This document shows, piece after piece, positions 40,495 through 52,639 of a DNA stretch of 64,000 bases. The position numbers and the translations under genes are program-made. Within the stretch, counting starts at the first letter, position 1; each line of letters opens with the position of its first letter. Where the stretch lies: the NCBI GenBank assembly GCA_029783825.1, contig JAREIK010002433.1, positions 51,789 through 115,788 of the forward strand. The letters run 5' to 3'. The DNA comes from Sapria himalayana (lineage: Eukaryota > Streptophyta > Magnoliopsida > Malpighiales > Rafflesiaceae). The notes below the pieces were generated by a model. That model had not been told where the DNA came from. It made no database searches and saw only the letters and a list, made by a program, of their open reading frames with translations.

Positions 40495-41202
40495 TAGAGG
40501 TGTCAAACGGGCCGGCCCAGCACGGCACGGCCCGTTTTTCACGTGCCCAGCCGTGCTGCCGTGCCGTGCCGGGCACGGCACGGTTTTTTAAATTCGGGCA
40601 CGGCACGGCCCGTGGGCACGGCACGGCCCGTGGGCACGGCACGGCCCGTGGGCACGGCACGGCCCGTGGGCACGGCACGGCCCGTGGGCACGGCACGGCC
40701 CGTGGGCACGGCACGGCCCGTGGGCACGGCACGGCACGGCCCGTGGGCACGGCACGGCCCGTGGGCACGGCACGGCCCGTGGGCACGGCACGGCCCGTGG
40801 GCACGGCACGGCCCGTGGGCACGGCACGGCCCGTGGGCACGGCACGGCCCGTGGGCACGGCACGGCCCGTGGGCACGGCAAGGCCTTGCCGTGCCGTGCA
40901 GGCCCGCTCGGGCACGGGCGCACGGCAAGGCAGGGCAGGCGGGTCGGGTCTGTTTGGACCCGACCCGCAGTCTTTTTACCGGGGGCGGGGCCCGGTTGGG
41001 TCACGAGTCACGACTCACGACTCACGACGCAGGCACGCGTGCCGGCGTGCCGTGCCAGGCACGGCACGGCACGTGGTTTGTTCGCCCGGGCACGGCACGG
41101 GCCCGGGCACGTTTTTTTATCGTGCCGGGCCGGCCCAGGCACGGCCGAACCGTGCCGTGCCTCGTGCTGGGCCGGGCCGGCCCGGCCCGTTTGACACCTC
41201 TA
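40495..41202. mobile_element. GC-rich non-autonomous hAT-type element
   Basis: 708 bp, strikingly GC-rich in an AT-rich setting. The termini are perfect inverted repeats of 21 bases beginning TAGAGGTGTCAAACGGGCC. It is flanked by an 8-base direct repeat GTATATAC (40,487-40,494 and 41,203-41,210). An 8-base duplication and TAG/CAG-type termini are typical of hAT transposons. The uninterrupted site is seen in the paralogous M copies (3,057-3,064 and 15,871-15,878), each with one GTATATAC. The interior holds a tandem array of an 18-base unit and further CGTGCCGTGCC/GGCACGGCACGG motifs in both orientations. There is no transposase gene. The open frames up to 281 codons reflect the repeat. Confidence 0.9.
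40598..40880 (+). repeat. 18-base tandem array inside the hAT element
   Basis: About 15 units of GGGCACGGCACGGCCCGT, nearly identical, with one 5-base expansion (an extra CACGG) near 40,728. Both strands stay open because 18 is divisible by three. Short GC motifs like these often lie subterminally in hAT elements as transposase-binding sites. That role here is inference. Confidence 0.9.
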
Positions 41203-42114
41203 GTATATACATACATAGTATATATGTGCATATAATGTTGTAGTAATATATGATCATATACACTATAGTATATATCAACATATATACTACAATATAATAT
41301 ATTTATCAAAACATAACTTTTTTTATTTGTTTTTTTTGATTTTATTCACTGATTTAAATTTAATACAGATATGGTACCTCATTGTTCTCCATATGAAGTT
41401 TGTATAAGTGAGGGATTTTTTATTAGACATGATGCACCACGACTCAGACAACTTTGTATCAGTAGAAAGATGGTGATCGGAGGAGCTGAGGAAGAGAAAG
41501 CAACATCAATGTACTGATAGATTATACTTTATGCTCTATTAGTAGATACATTGATGAATAAGATGAAATAAAATTTTATTATGTCTTTGTTTTAAATATG
41601 TAAGACAAGGGTTGTAAGATTGCAGTTATTCAAAATTATTATTCTAATAATTTATTCATCATTTTGTGTTGCACATTAGAATGGTGGAGTGCTCCATTTA
41701 TCTAGGTTCAAGTTTCTTATTTATTTGTTAATGGTTACTACTATAGATGATCAGTCTCTATTTCATCTGCTACTTCTTTGTTAGCTTGTCAGCTCAGTCA
41801 TGGCAAGGTTGAGCAACCCCCTTGTAGGCCTTGGGACCGGAAGATAGTTCTAGTTGTGGGGAGGCAAGATGCAAACCTTGATGCCCCAAGCCTAGCTCAT
41901 GGCTCTTCTTCCAGGTTTTTCTTTAATAGGTTTCAGAGATATTTTCTAAAATTTAAATAATCTTTGTATTTCATATTTATGTTGATAACGAAGTTTTCTG
42001 TCATCTTTGTGAAGTATAAATGAGATCATACTAATTTGTTGTAGTTTTGTGTCATCTTTGTGAAGTATAAATTGGATAATACTAATTTATTGTAGCTTTG
42101 TATCATCTGAGGAT

Positions 42115-43150
42115 ATGTGATTATATATATGTACATATAATACTGCATTATATACATACGTATATACAATAGTATATAGTGCATATATAATGAGTATATA
42201 CGTACGTATATATCGAGTATATATGCATGTATATACAAAGTATATATGTACGTATATATCGAGTACATATATACTCAGTATATACATGCATATAAACTCA
42301 GTATATACGTGCATATATACTTGGTATATGCGTACGTATAAACTCAGTATATACGTACTATTAACTCAATAAATACATATGTATATAATCGGTACATACG
42401 TACGTATATACTCGGTATATACATTCTCAGTATATACACACATATATGCTGTATTATATAAGTACGTATATACTAAGTATATGTATGTATATACTATAGT
42501 ATATGTACTTATAATACTTCAGTATTTTATGTAAATATATACTTATTATATACGTTTATTTATACTCAGTATATAGGTGCATATAAACTTTGTATATACA
42601 TGCATATATACTCAGTATATATGTGTGTATATCCTCTGTATATACGTACATATTTACTGAGTACATACATACATATATACTGGGTATATATGTACTATAT
42701 ACCTGATATATACATACTATATACTTGGTATATACATATTTTATACTCGGTATAAATGTATTATATACTCTATATATACGTACTATATACTCTGTATATA
42801 TATAAATATATACTCGGTATATATGTACATATATACTTGGTATATACATAAATAATTACTCGGTATATACATACACATATACTCAGTATATACGCACATA
42901 TATACTCAGTATATAGGCATATATATACTCAGTATATACGCACATATATACTGCAGAATATGTGCATATAATACTATAGTATTATATGTACATATAATAT
43001 TATAGTATTAAATGTACATATATATCGAGTATATATGTACTTAGTATATATGTACATATAATACTGTAGTATATATCTAGATATACTGTAGTGATATATG
43101 TAACGAGTGAAATGTTTGTATATATGTACATAATACTATAGTATTATATA
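42115..43150. repeat. Expanded palindromic TATATAC minisatellite, copy 3
   Basis: About 1 kb of 'ACTCGGTATATACGTACGTATAT'-like units (two-fold symmetric around GTAC or TATA). It is the longest of the three M-terminal arrays. Confidence 0.8.
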
Positions 43151-43440
43151 TTTATCAAAATATAATTTTTTTTATTTATATATTTTGATTTTACTAGCTT
43201 GTTTAAATTTCGTATAGATATGGTACTGCATTGTTCCCCATATGAAGCTTATATATGTGAAGAGATTTTTCACTAGACATGACGAATCGTGACTCGGACA
43301 GCTTTGTCGTAGCAGAAAGATGGTGATCAGAGGAGCAGATAAAAGAAAGCAACGTCAATGTATGGATAGATTATATTTTATGCATTGTCAGTAGATACAT
43401 TGATGAATAAAATGAAATACAATTTTGTTATGTTTTTGTT

Positions 43441-44079
43441 TGATTTATATAAATTATTGAATCAAAATAATTAATTAAATGATTTTATTTTTTGTTAAAT
43501 ATAAATTATTGTTTATAGTTTCAGTTTTAATTCAATTTAATATAAAAATATTAAATTATTTAATTAAATATTTTGAAAAATAAAAAAATATTTTGAAAAT
43601 AGTTTTGGAATGAAAATAGCCAGGGAATTTTCTATTGCTAATTTAGCTAGGGAATTATCCCTTGCTAATTTAGCTAGAGAAATTATTATTTTAGCTAGAG
43701 ATATTACCGTCACTAAAACTTTAGCTAGTGACTATTTCCCTCGCTAATTTTTAGCGACGAGCACTTTAGATTAGTAAAACTTCTATCATCATATAAGTTT
43801 AGCGACGTAAAGCCCCAGTTAGCTATGGAATTTTCTCTTGCTAATTTAGCTATGGAATTTTCACTTACTAATTTAGCTAGGAAAATTAATATTTTTGCTA
43901 GGGATATTTCCATCACTAAAATTTTAGCTAGGGACTCTTTCCCTCACCAATTTTTAGTGACGAGCACTTTAGATTAGGATGGTTCCGTCATTAATCCATC
44001 GTTATATCCCATTTAGCGACGGAAAATGTCCATTTAGATAGGGAATTGTCCCTAGCTATATGGTATTTTTCTTGTGGTG
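43441..44079 (+). mobile_element. CACTA-type transposon right end
   Basis: Ends at 44,079 with ATTTTTCTTGTGGTG, the reverse complement of a CACCACAAGAAAAAT terminus, close to the CACTACAAGAAAA class. The preceding ~450 bases hold dispersed 'TTAGCTAGGGAATT' and 'TTTTTAGCGACGAGCAC' motifs in both orientations, typical of En/Spm subterminal repeats. The left half is missing. Sequence joins the M module at 43,441. No coding sequence is present. Confidence 0.75.
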
Positions 44080-45045
44080 ATCATTCTTTTGACACTTTTG
44101 TATCATTTCTTATATTTAAATAGACATCATTTTATGATTATTATATTTATTTAGATCTGTGAAAATATTAGATTAATGCCTATAGTGATATATTCTATGG
44201 AATACTACTCTAAATTATTCCAAGTCAAGTATTAATATTCAAGGGTGATATTAATACTTTAAGACTAAAATGAAGGTTTACTAATATAGATTTTAATTTA
44301 ACACTTGAGTATTTGTTGGAGAACATATAATGAACTGATCCGCTTTGATAATGTTTCTTGGATTGTTAATAAGTGTCATATACATTCTCATAGTGAATAT
44401 TAGAATAAATTGTCCATTGACTTGAAGTCACTATAGTTCTCTACATAAGGAGTTGTATACTTTAGTTTTAGTAAATGCCACTTATAACAAGGATGGTTAT
44501 AGGGTTGTTTACTAAGTATACAATTAATTATTTAGAGGGATGTGATTTATGTAGATGGAATTTGTCCATTCTATGTAACAACAATGATATCAGTTAGCCC
44601 CTTGATTGAGTAGGACTGCTAAAATACATGACCATGATGAAATAAGTCAATATGAGATTATATCTTATTTGTTTAAGTCAATTTACTTAAAGATCAAGAC
44701 ACATATAGATTGATGTGTGGATGTAACCTTTTAGAAATGTGTGTCATTATTAACACATCCTTTTAGTAAATTGCACATCTTTTTAGAAAATTGTGGGAAA
44801 AAAACCAAAAGGTTTTATTAAATGGGATAGTTAAAACAAGAGAAATGACAAAGAAACATTTATGTGGATACTGCTAGAGGCACGGACTTTTGATTGTGAT
44901 AGGTTTCAACTGAACCATTCAGAATCAAAAGTATTTTTTCTACACTACAATAAGTAACAACCTTGTACTTTGTTTAATTATATTCACTTGGATCATTGGT
45001 TGTTTCATAGTCTGAAACAAGATTCAGATATGAAATTTACTGGAA
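44080..45045. other. Unassigned stretch between CACTA end and GATA array
   Basis: About 960 bases of less AT-extreme sequence, not seen elsewhere in the window, with no domain I can recognise in six frames. It contains 'CACTACAATAAGTAACA' near 44,945, which is only weakly CACTA-like. Confidence 0.4.
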
Positions 45046-45754
45046 CCATAACAAGATAGATATAGAAAGAAAGATAGTTATATAAATAGATATATATATA
45101 TATATATAGATAAATGGATGGATATACAGATATATATATAGACATATAAATATGTAGATAGATAAGTAGATAGATAGATAGACAAATAAATAAATAGATA
45201 GATATATAAATAAATAATAGACAGGCAGACAGGTCAAAATTCAGATATATAAAACGATAGATAGACAAGTAGAAAGATCAATATTTAGATAAAAAGAAAG
45301 ATAGAAAGATAGAAAAATTGACAGATAAACAAATAGACAGATAGACAAATAGATAGAAAGATAGATAAATAGACACATAAACATATAGATGGATAGATAG
45401 ATAAACAGATAGATAGTAAAAAATATATATAAAGATATAGACAGATAGACAGACAGACAGATAGATAGATATATAGATAGTTAGATAAATAGATGGACAA
45501 ATAGAAATATTGATAGATAGACATATAGAAAGATAGATAGATAGATAAACAGATTGATATATAGACTGATAAAGTGATAGAAAAATCGACAAATAGATAG
45601 ATAGATTAATTGATTGACATATAGACAAATATGTAGAAAGATATATAAAAAGATAGACAAAAAGATATATAGATAACCAGATAGATAAATAGATAGATAT
45701 AAAGATAGATATACAAAAAGAGAGATAGATAGATATATAGAAAGATATATAGAC

Positions 45755-45788
<34 letters not shown>

Positions 45789-48694
45789 GTAGGTAGATAG
45801 ACAAATAGAGAGATAGAGAGAGGCAAATAGACAAATCAGTAGAGAGGTAGATATAAAAATAGATAGATATACAAATAGTAAGATTAGTAGATATGTAGAT
45901 AGGTAGATAAGAAAATAGATAGATAGATAGTTAGTTAGTTAGATAGACAAATAGACAAATAGATAGATTGGCAGATAGATATATAGATAGATAGATATAT
46001 ATATATATAGGCAAATAGATAGATAGATAGACATATTGACAAATAGATACATAGATAGATAGACTTATAGACTGATAGAATAATAGTCTAATAGATAGAA
46101 GGATAGTTAGAAAGATAGATTGATTGATTGATAAATAAATAGATAGATAAACACATAGTATACAATTAGATAGATAAACAAATAAATAAATAAAAAGATA
46201 GGCAGATAGATAGATAGACAAATGGAAAAATATACATATAGGCTGATAGGCTGATAGAGAAATGAATAGATAGAATGATCAGATAGATAGACAGAAAGTC
46301 ATATAGACATATAAACAAATAGATAGATATGCAGATAGACAGATGAATAGATACATAGAAAAAATAGATAGTCAGATAGATTGATAGATAGATATATAGA
46401 TAGATAGGCTAATAGACTGATAGATAAAAAGATTTATTAATAGAAAGATAGTTTGATAGTTATCGAGTTAGATAGATAATTAGTTAGATAGATAGATGGT
46501 TAGATAGTTAGATAGATTGATAGATAAATACATAGACAGACAGATAGACAGATAGATAGATAGACATATAGAAATTTACACATATAGATAGATAGACATA
46601 TAAATAGATAAATAGATAGACAAGAGATATATAAACACAGAAATATAGATTCATAAATAGACAGACAGACAGATAGATAGATAGATATATAGATAGATAG
46701 ATAGACATATAGACATATATATATATATATACAGATTAATAAACATATAAACAAATAGAAATATATACATATAAATAGAAAGACAGATAGATAGATAAAC
46801 ATATAAACAAATAAATAGATATAAAGATAGATATAAAGACACATAATTAATAGAAACATAGATTGATAGATTAATAGTCTGATAAATTGATTGATAGATA
46901 GATAGATAAATAGATAGGGAGAAATAGCGATTTGTAGATTATATATACATAGATAGATTGATAGACCAATAGAGAGAAAGTTGATATATTGATAGATAGA
47001 TAGACATATACACAGAAAGACAAATAGATAGATATATCGAAAGACAAATTGACAGATAGATAGATAGTATGATAGATAGAAAAATATATAAATATACATA
47101 TTAATAGACATAAAGATAAATATTTAGATGGATAGATAGATAGACAAATAGGCAAATATATAAAAAGAAAGATATACATATAGATAGATATATATATGCA
47201 AATAGATAGATAGATAGATAGATAGACAAATAGGTAGATAGGTAGATAGAAGGATAGACAGACAGACAGATAGATAGATAGATAGATAGATATATATATA
47301 TATATAGTTAGATAGATAATTAGATTAGAAAATAAATAGTTTGGAAAATAGATAGATACACATATAAACATATTGAGACATAGATAGATATGCTTATAGA
47401 TAGAAACATAGTTAGATAATTAGATAGATAGGTAGATAGACAGATAGATAGATAGATAAATATTTAGATAGATAGATAGACAAATAGGAAAATATATAGA
47501 AAGAAAGATAGACAAATCGATACATAGATAGAGAGATAGGCAAATAGATAGATAGAGAGATTGACAAATAAATAGATAGATTGCTAGACAAATAGGTAGA
47601 TAGGTAGATAGGTAGATAGATAGACAGATAGACAGTTAGATAGATATATAGTTAGATATATAATTAGATAGATAAATAAATAGATTGGCAAATAGATAGA
47701 AACACATATTAACATATAGAGAGATAGATTGACTAATTGATAGAAACATAGTTAGATATTTAGATAGATAGGCAAATAGACATACAGATAGACAGAAGAA
47801 AGATAAATATATAGATAAATAGATAGATATATACATAGACAAATAGAAATATTGACAAATAGATAGATAGACAGAAAGAGAGAGAGAAAGATAGATAGAT
47901 AGATACAAAGGCATTAGATAGATTGATAGATTGATTTCTACATAAATAGATAGACAGATAAATAGATAAAGAGATAGATAGATATATAGATAGATAGTTT
48001 GATAGATAGATATATTGATAGATAGACAAATATATTGATAGATAGCTAGATATATATATATATATATATTGATAAAAAGATAGGCAGATAGGCAGATAGA
48101 TAGATAGATAGAAATATTTATAGTTTGATTGACAGATAAATAGATACACAGATAGATAGATAGATAGATAAATAGTTAAACAAACAAACAGATAGATAGA
48201 TAGACATATAAAAAGGTAGATAGATAGACAAATAGACATATTGACATATATAGAGATGAAAAGACAAAAATATAAACTATTACATAGATAGATATATAAA
48301 TAGATAAAGATATATAGGTTTACAAATAGATAGATTGATAGATAGATTGATTGATATACAGATAGAAAGATGGACCGATAGATAGATAGACCGATAGATA
48401 TATAAATAGATAAAGATATATAGGTTTACAAATAGATAGATTGATAGATAGATAGATTGATATACAGATAGAAAGATGGACCGATAGATAGATAGACCGA
48501 TAGATAGATAGATGGACTGATAGATAGATAGATAATTAGATGGATAGATAGATAGATAGAGAGATAGATAGATAAAAAAATAAATAAATAGAAAGATTGA
48601 CATATAGATAGATAGATAGATTGATTGATTGACAGATACACAAATAGATAGATAATTAGATAGATAAAAAGTTAGATAAATAGATAGAAAGATA
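45046..48694 (+). repeat. GATA tetranucleotide array G4
   Basis: About 3.65 kb of degenerate GATA units on the plus strand, lying between two CACTA-type ends that face away from each other. Near its right end (48,300-48,500) a 106-base higher-order repeat occurs twice. All long minus-strand frames are repeat artefacts. Confidence 0.95.
48290..48505 (+). repeat. 106-base higher-order repeat in G4
   Basis: 'TATATAGGTTTACAAATAG' through 'AAAGATGGACCGATAG' occurs twice in tandem (from ~48,311 and ~48,417), nearly identical. This indicates unequal exchange or replication slippage at a scale above the tetramer. Confidence 0.8.
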
Positions 48695-49985
48695 CACCAC
48701 AAAAAAAATATTGATTTAGCTAGGAAATTTTAGCTAGGGATCAATCCCTAGCTAAATTGTGAGGGATTAGCTAAGGAATAGCAATAGATTTATGTTTTTT
48801 CAATAAAATAAAAATTTCAACGAATTAGCAATAGATTAGAAATGTATTAGCAATGGAATAATTTCATAAATTCCACATCAAAAAAATGTGGAATTTAGTA
48901 ATGGATTAGTGACGGAATATTTTCGTAAATTCTGCTCAAGAAAAACTGGGAAATATAGCTATGGAATTAGCGATGGAATTATCGATGGAATTTCCCTTGC
49001 TAATAAAATCCGGAATTTAGCGATGGAATTTCCCTAGCTAATAAAATCTGGAATTTAGCGATGGATTTAGTGATAAAATTTCCCTAGCTAATTAAATCTG
49101 GAATTTAACTATTGAGTTAAAGATCGAATTTTCCTTCCTAATAAAATCCGGATTTTAGCGATGGATTTAGCGTCGGAATTTTTCTATCTAATAAAATCTG
49201 GAATTTAGCGATGGATTTAGAGATGAAATTTCCATACCTAATAAAATCCTTAATTTAGGGGCGGATTTAATGACAGAACTTCCCTATCTAATAAAATCTA
49301 GAAATCCGCGACGAATTTAGCGATGAAATTTCCTTACCTAATAAAATCCTTAATTTAGCGACGGATTTAACGACAGAATTTTCCTTTCTAATAAAATCTA
49401 GAAATCAGCAATGAATTTAGCGATAAAATTTTTCTAGCTAATAAAATCTAGAAATTAGCAATAGATTTAATGACGGAATTTCCCTATCTAAAAAAATCTG
49501 GAAATTAGCAATAGATTTAGTGACGGAATTTCCCTAGCTATTATAATTCAGAATTTAGCTATGGATTTAGCAATAGAATTTTCCTAACTAATTATATCCG
49601 TAACATAGTGATAGATTTCATCTATGGAGTTCCCTAGCTAATTACACATTTAACATAGTGATGCCATTTAGCGACGTAATTTCCCTAGCTAATTACATCC
49701 CAAAAATATAGCTACGGATTTAGCGATGAAATTTTCCTTTCTAATTACATACTTAATATAGCGACGGATTTTATCGACGGAACTTTCCTAGCTAATTAGT
49801 TCCTGAATATAGTGACTAATTTTAGTGACGTAACTTTGCTAACTAATAAAATATGAAATATATCGACGGATTTAGCAAGGGAACTTCTCTAGCTAGTTAA
49901 ATCTGGAATATACCGACGGATTTAGTGACTGAACTTCCCTAGCTAATTAAATCCAAAACATAGCGACAGAATTTTCTTAGCCAAT
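48695..49985 (+). mobile_element. CACTA-type transposon left end with subterminal repeat array
   Basis: Starts CACCACAAAAAAAATATTG and carries inverted 'TAGCTAGGGATCAATCCCTA' at ~48,733. From ~48,890 there follows an array of about 60-base units containing 'TTAGCGACGGATTTAG' and 'TTTCCCTAGCTAATAAAATC' variants, some 17 units in all. Terminus and motifs match the right end at 44,079, so both belong to one family. The order here (right end before left end) is not that of one intact element. No transposase is directly attached. Confidence 0.8.
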
Positions 49986-50484
49986 ATTTAATTATTTAAT
50001 TTTTTGCAATTTATTATCATCTTAATATTTTAATTAATTTTGTTTATTAAATTATGTTAATTGTCTATAGATGAGCGATCCTTGAGAGTTACATTCTCCT
50101 CATAAAATCATAAAAAATGATATTATAAATAAATAATTTAAAAAATATAAAAATACAAAAAATATATATTAATAAGGACTAACATATCTATTTTTATGAT
50201 GTATTAATTTTTTAAAAATTAATAAATAAAATTTTTCTAAAATTTTTAATTAAGAAACATAAAAATTTGTATTAAAGTAATATTAAATAATTAATTCAAA
50301 AAGTATAATAATTTATTTCGATATTTTAAAAATTAAATTAACAAACCTTAAAATTTCTACTAATATAAATGTAAATTAATTCATTGTATGATAAAATATA
50401 AAATATTTTCAAAAATATCAAAATTGACAAATAAACTAGTAAATATTATTATGATTATTAGTATAAAAAAATTTTATGATTATA
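49986..50484. other. AT-rich stretch, probably CACTA interior
   Basis: Highly AT-rich with no motif recognised. It ends at the junction where the X module resumes (50,485). Confidence 0.4.
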
Positions 50485-51169
50485 GAAAACATTTTAAAAA
50501 TATAATTAATACAAAAATTGAAAATTTTGAAATATAATAAAAATATAAATTTTTTCATTAAAGTTAAAAGAAAATAAATTAATATTTAAAAATAAATACA
50601 TATATGTTTGCCCCTACTAAAATTTATAAGAATTAAATAATTAAGTAGTATTTTTTCTATTAGCTTTTAACATTCGGTCTTTATTAAAATAATTTATATA
50701 AGTTTTTTTAATTATCTTATCACTTTAAGTAATTTTTTGAATTTTAAAAATTATAAATGATATCAAATAATATGAAATTTTATGCCAATAAAATTATTAC
50801 ATATTATCTTCATAAAAATTAATATGAAGAATTCTTAAAAATTTATAATCATAAAATATAAATTTTTATATATTTTTTAACATAAAGAGTATTTTATAAT
50901 ACTTATGAGAGTGACTAGAGGATAAATCATCTTTTAATGTATGCCTTATTATATAAAATTTGTTAATTTTATAGCTATTTGATATTGTTTTTATAAGGAT
51001 AAACATATATTTTATTAAATTGTTTATATATTAATTATTTAATTAATATTATAATAAAAAATTGTAAGGTGTATATTTTGAATTTATACCTTGCTACACG
51101 CACATTAATTTATTTGAAAAAATTTTGATAGTAAATAAAATAAATGAGTCTTTTTGTATTTTATATATA

Positions 51170-51174
51170 TATAT

Positions 51175-51210
<36 letters not shown>

Positions 51211-51255
51211 TATTTATATTTATATTTATATTTATATTTATATTTATATTATATT
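51170..51255 (+). repeat. TATT / TATATT microsatellite
   Basis: Consecutive TTTA units followed by TTTATA units. The paralogous position near 4,665-4,690 has only a short run, so it expanded after duplication. Confidence 0.85.
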
Positions 51256-51904
51256 ATTTATTTAATGTTTTTATAATTAAAAATAAAAATATTTTGGTAA
51301 TATATATAATTTGTTTATTTTGGAAATATATTTAATGTTTATTTTGTCGAGACTAAGTCCCCCATCTTTCTCTAAACATTTTCAAAGAATAAGCTACGCA
51401 ACTCCTCCGTAGTCCTCCATCCTTCTCTTGACACTGATGCAACATAAACATTTTCGAATTAAGTGATAATTTGTTATTGATTTGAGGTACTTTTTCTACC
51501 GTAATTCTTCATCAAATATCTTAATGCATATTGATTCTATTAATTTTTTTTTTCCGAAATTTTTCTTCTTTAATCGTATACATTAATTTAATTAAACTTA
51601 TTGTGATACATACCTAATGCATTTGTGTTGTGTTGGGCAGTAGGTATGCTAATATAAACTAATTTAATTATACTTTTTTTAATACATATTCTGTTAATTT
51701 AATTATACTTTTTTAAATACATATTCTGTTAGATTAATTATACTTGGATTGCTTATATAAACTTAATAGTATATAACAAAAAATGGGTGTTTTGTGTTGG
51801 GCAGTGTGTATATAACACATAAATATATAAGTGTATTTTATTATATTTATAACTATAAAAATAGTTTACATAAACATAACTACATATAGATATAACACCA
51901 TATA

Positions 51905-51936
<32 letters not shown>

Positions 51937-52639
51937 CTATCTATCATAATTTTATATATAATACATTCAATATACATGTCGTGTATTTCAGATATAATTA
52001 TAATTATAAATATAACATTATATACATATTTTACACAAATAAAGATATATTGACTTTATGATAGGATTTTAATATTATATATTTGAAATTTGTAAGTCAT
52101 CATTATAAAATACACGTCTAATAAATTTGCATTATGAAAATATCTATTATTCCATAATACCTTACCTACCCAATAAGTATAATTATATTAATATCTGTAG
52201 ACTATATTTTATACATGGCTTTATGTATAAGAAAAAACACACCCTCATTTGAGTGTATTTAATAACTATATATTTAAAGTATAGTCACATTAATATCTGT
52301 TAATGTCTAATTAATATCTGTAAATATTTATTGACCAGTTTTCAATTAGTTCAAATAAAAATGTAATAGGCTTTATGTATACTGATACTAATTTACAAGA
52401 CATTTAAATACATTTATATATTTGACTATATTTTAATTACAATGTTTAATTAACTGCCGCATACGCTCCCTTATAAATACCCTAACATTGACTATAAATA
52501 TGATTCATATTGGATTAAAATATATAAGATATCCAGGTCATCTAACATACATTATTTCCTACATGAATTGATGTCGATGACTTTTTGATGTGTTTGAGAA
52601 GTTCCACCTATATGGATGAGTAGATCTCACATATTTTAT

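Larger units (their letters stand above)
39511..43440 (+). repeat. M module, copy 3 (5' truncated, with internal hAT insertion)
   Basis: Begins at the position equivalent to ~1,998 in copy 1 ('GTGGGTGCATATATTTATTT') and runs through the trinucleotide island, minisatellite, 700-base conserved tail and a long terminal minisatellite. The segment 43,150-43,440 then repeats part of the tail (compare 41,295-41,590), a partial internal duplication unique to this copy. No gene is recognised. Confidence 0.75.

Noticed and set aside
40598..40880. Possible CRISPR-like array
   Set aside because: The 18-base units are directly contiguous with no spacers, in eukaryotic DNA within a transposon.
40398..41243. 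Open frames of 281, 230 and 149 codons over the hAT element
   Set aside because: They arise from the 18-base GC-rich repeat on both strands. They cross the element boundaries into flanking satellite and encode only Gly/Ala/Arg/Pro repeats.
44940..44960. CACTACAATAAGTAACA as another CACTA terminus
   Set aside because: There are no subterminal motifs beside it, and the resemblance is only to the first nine bases.
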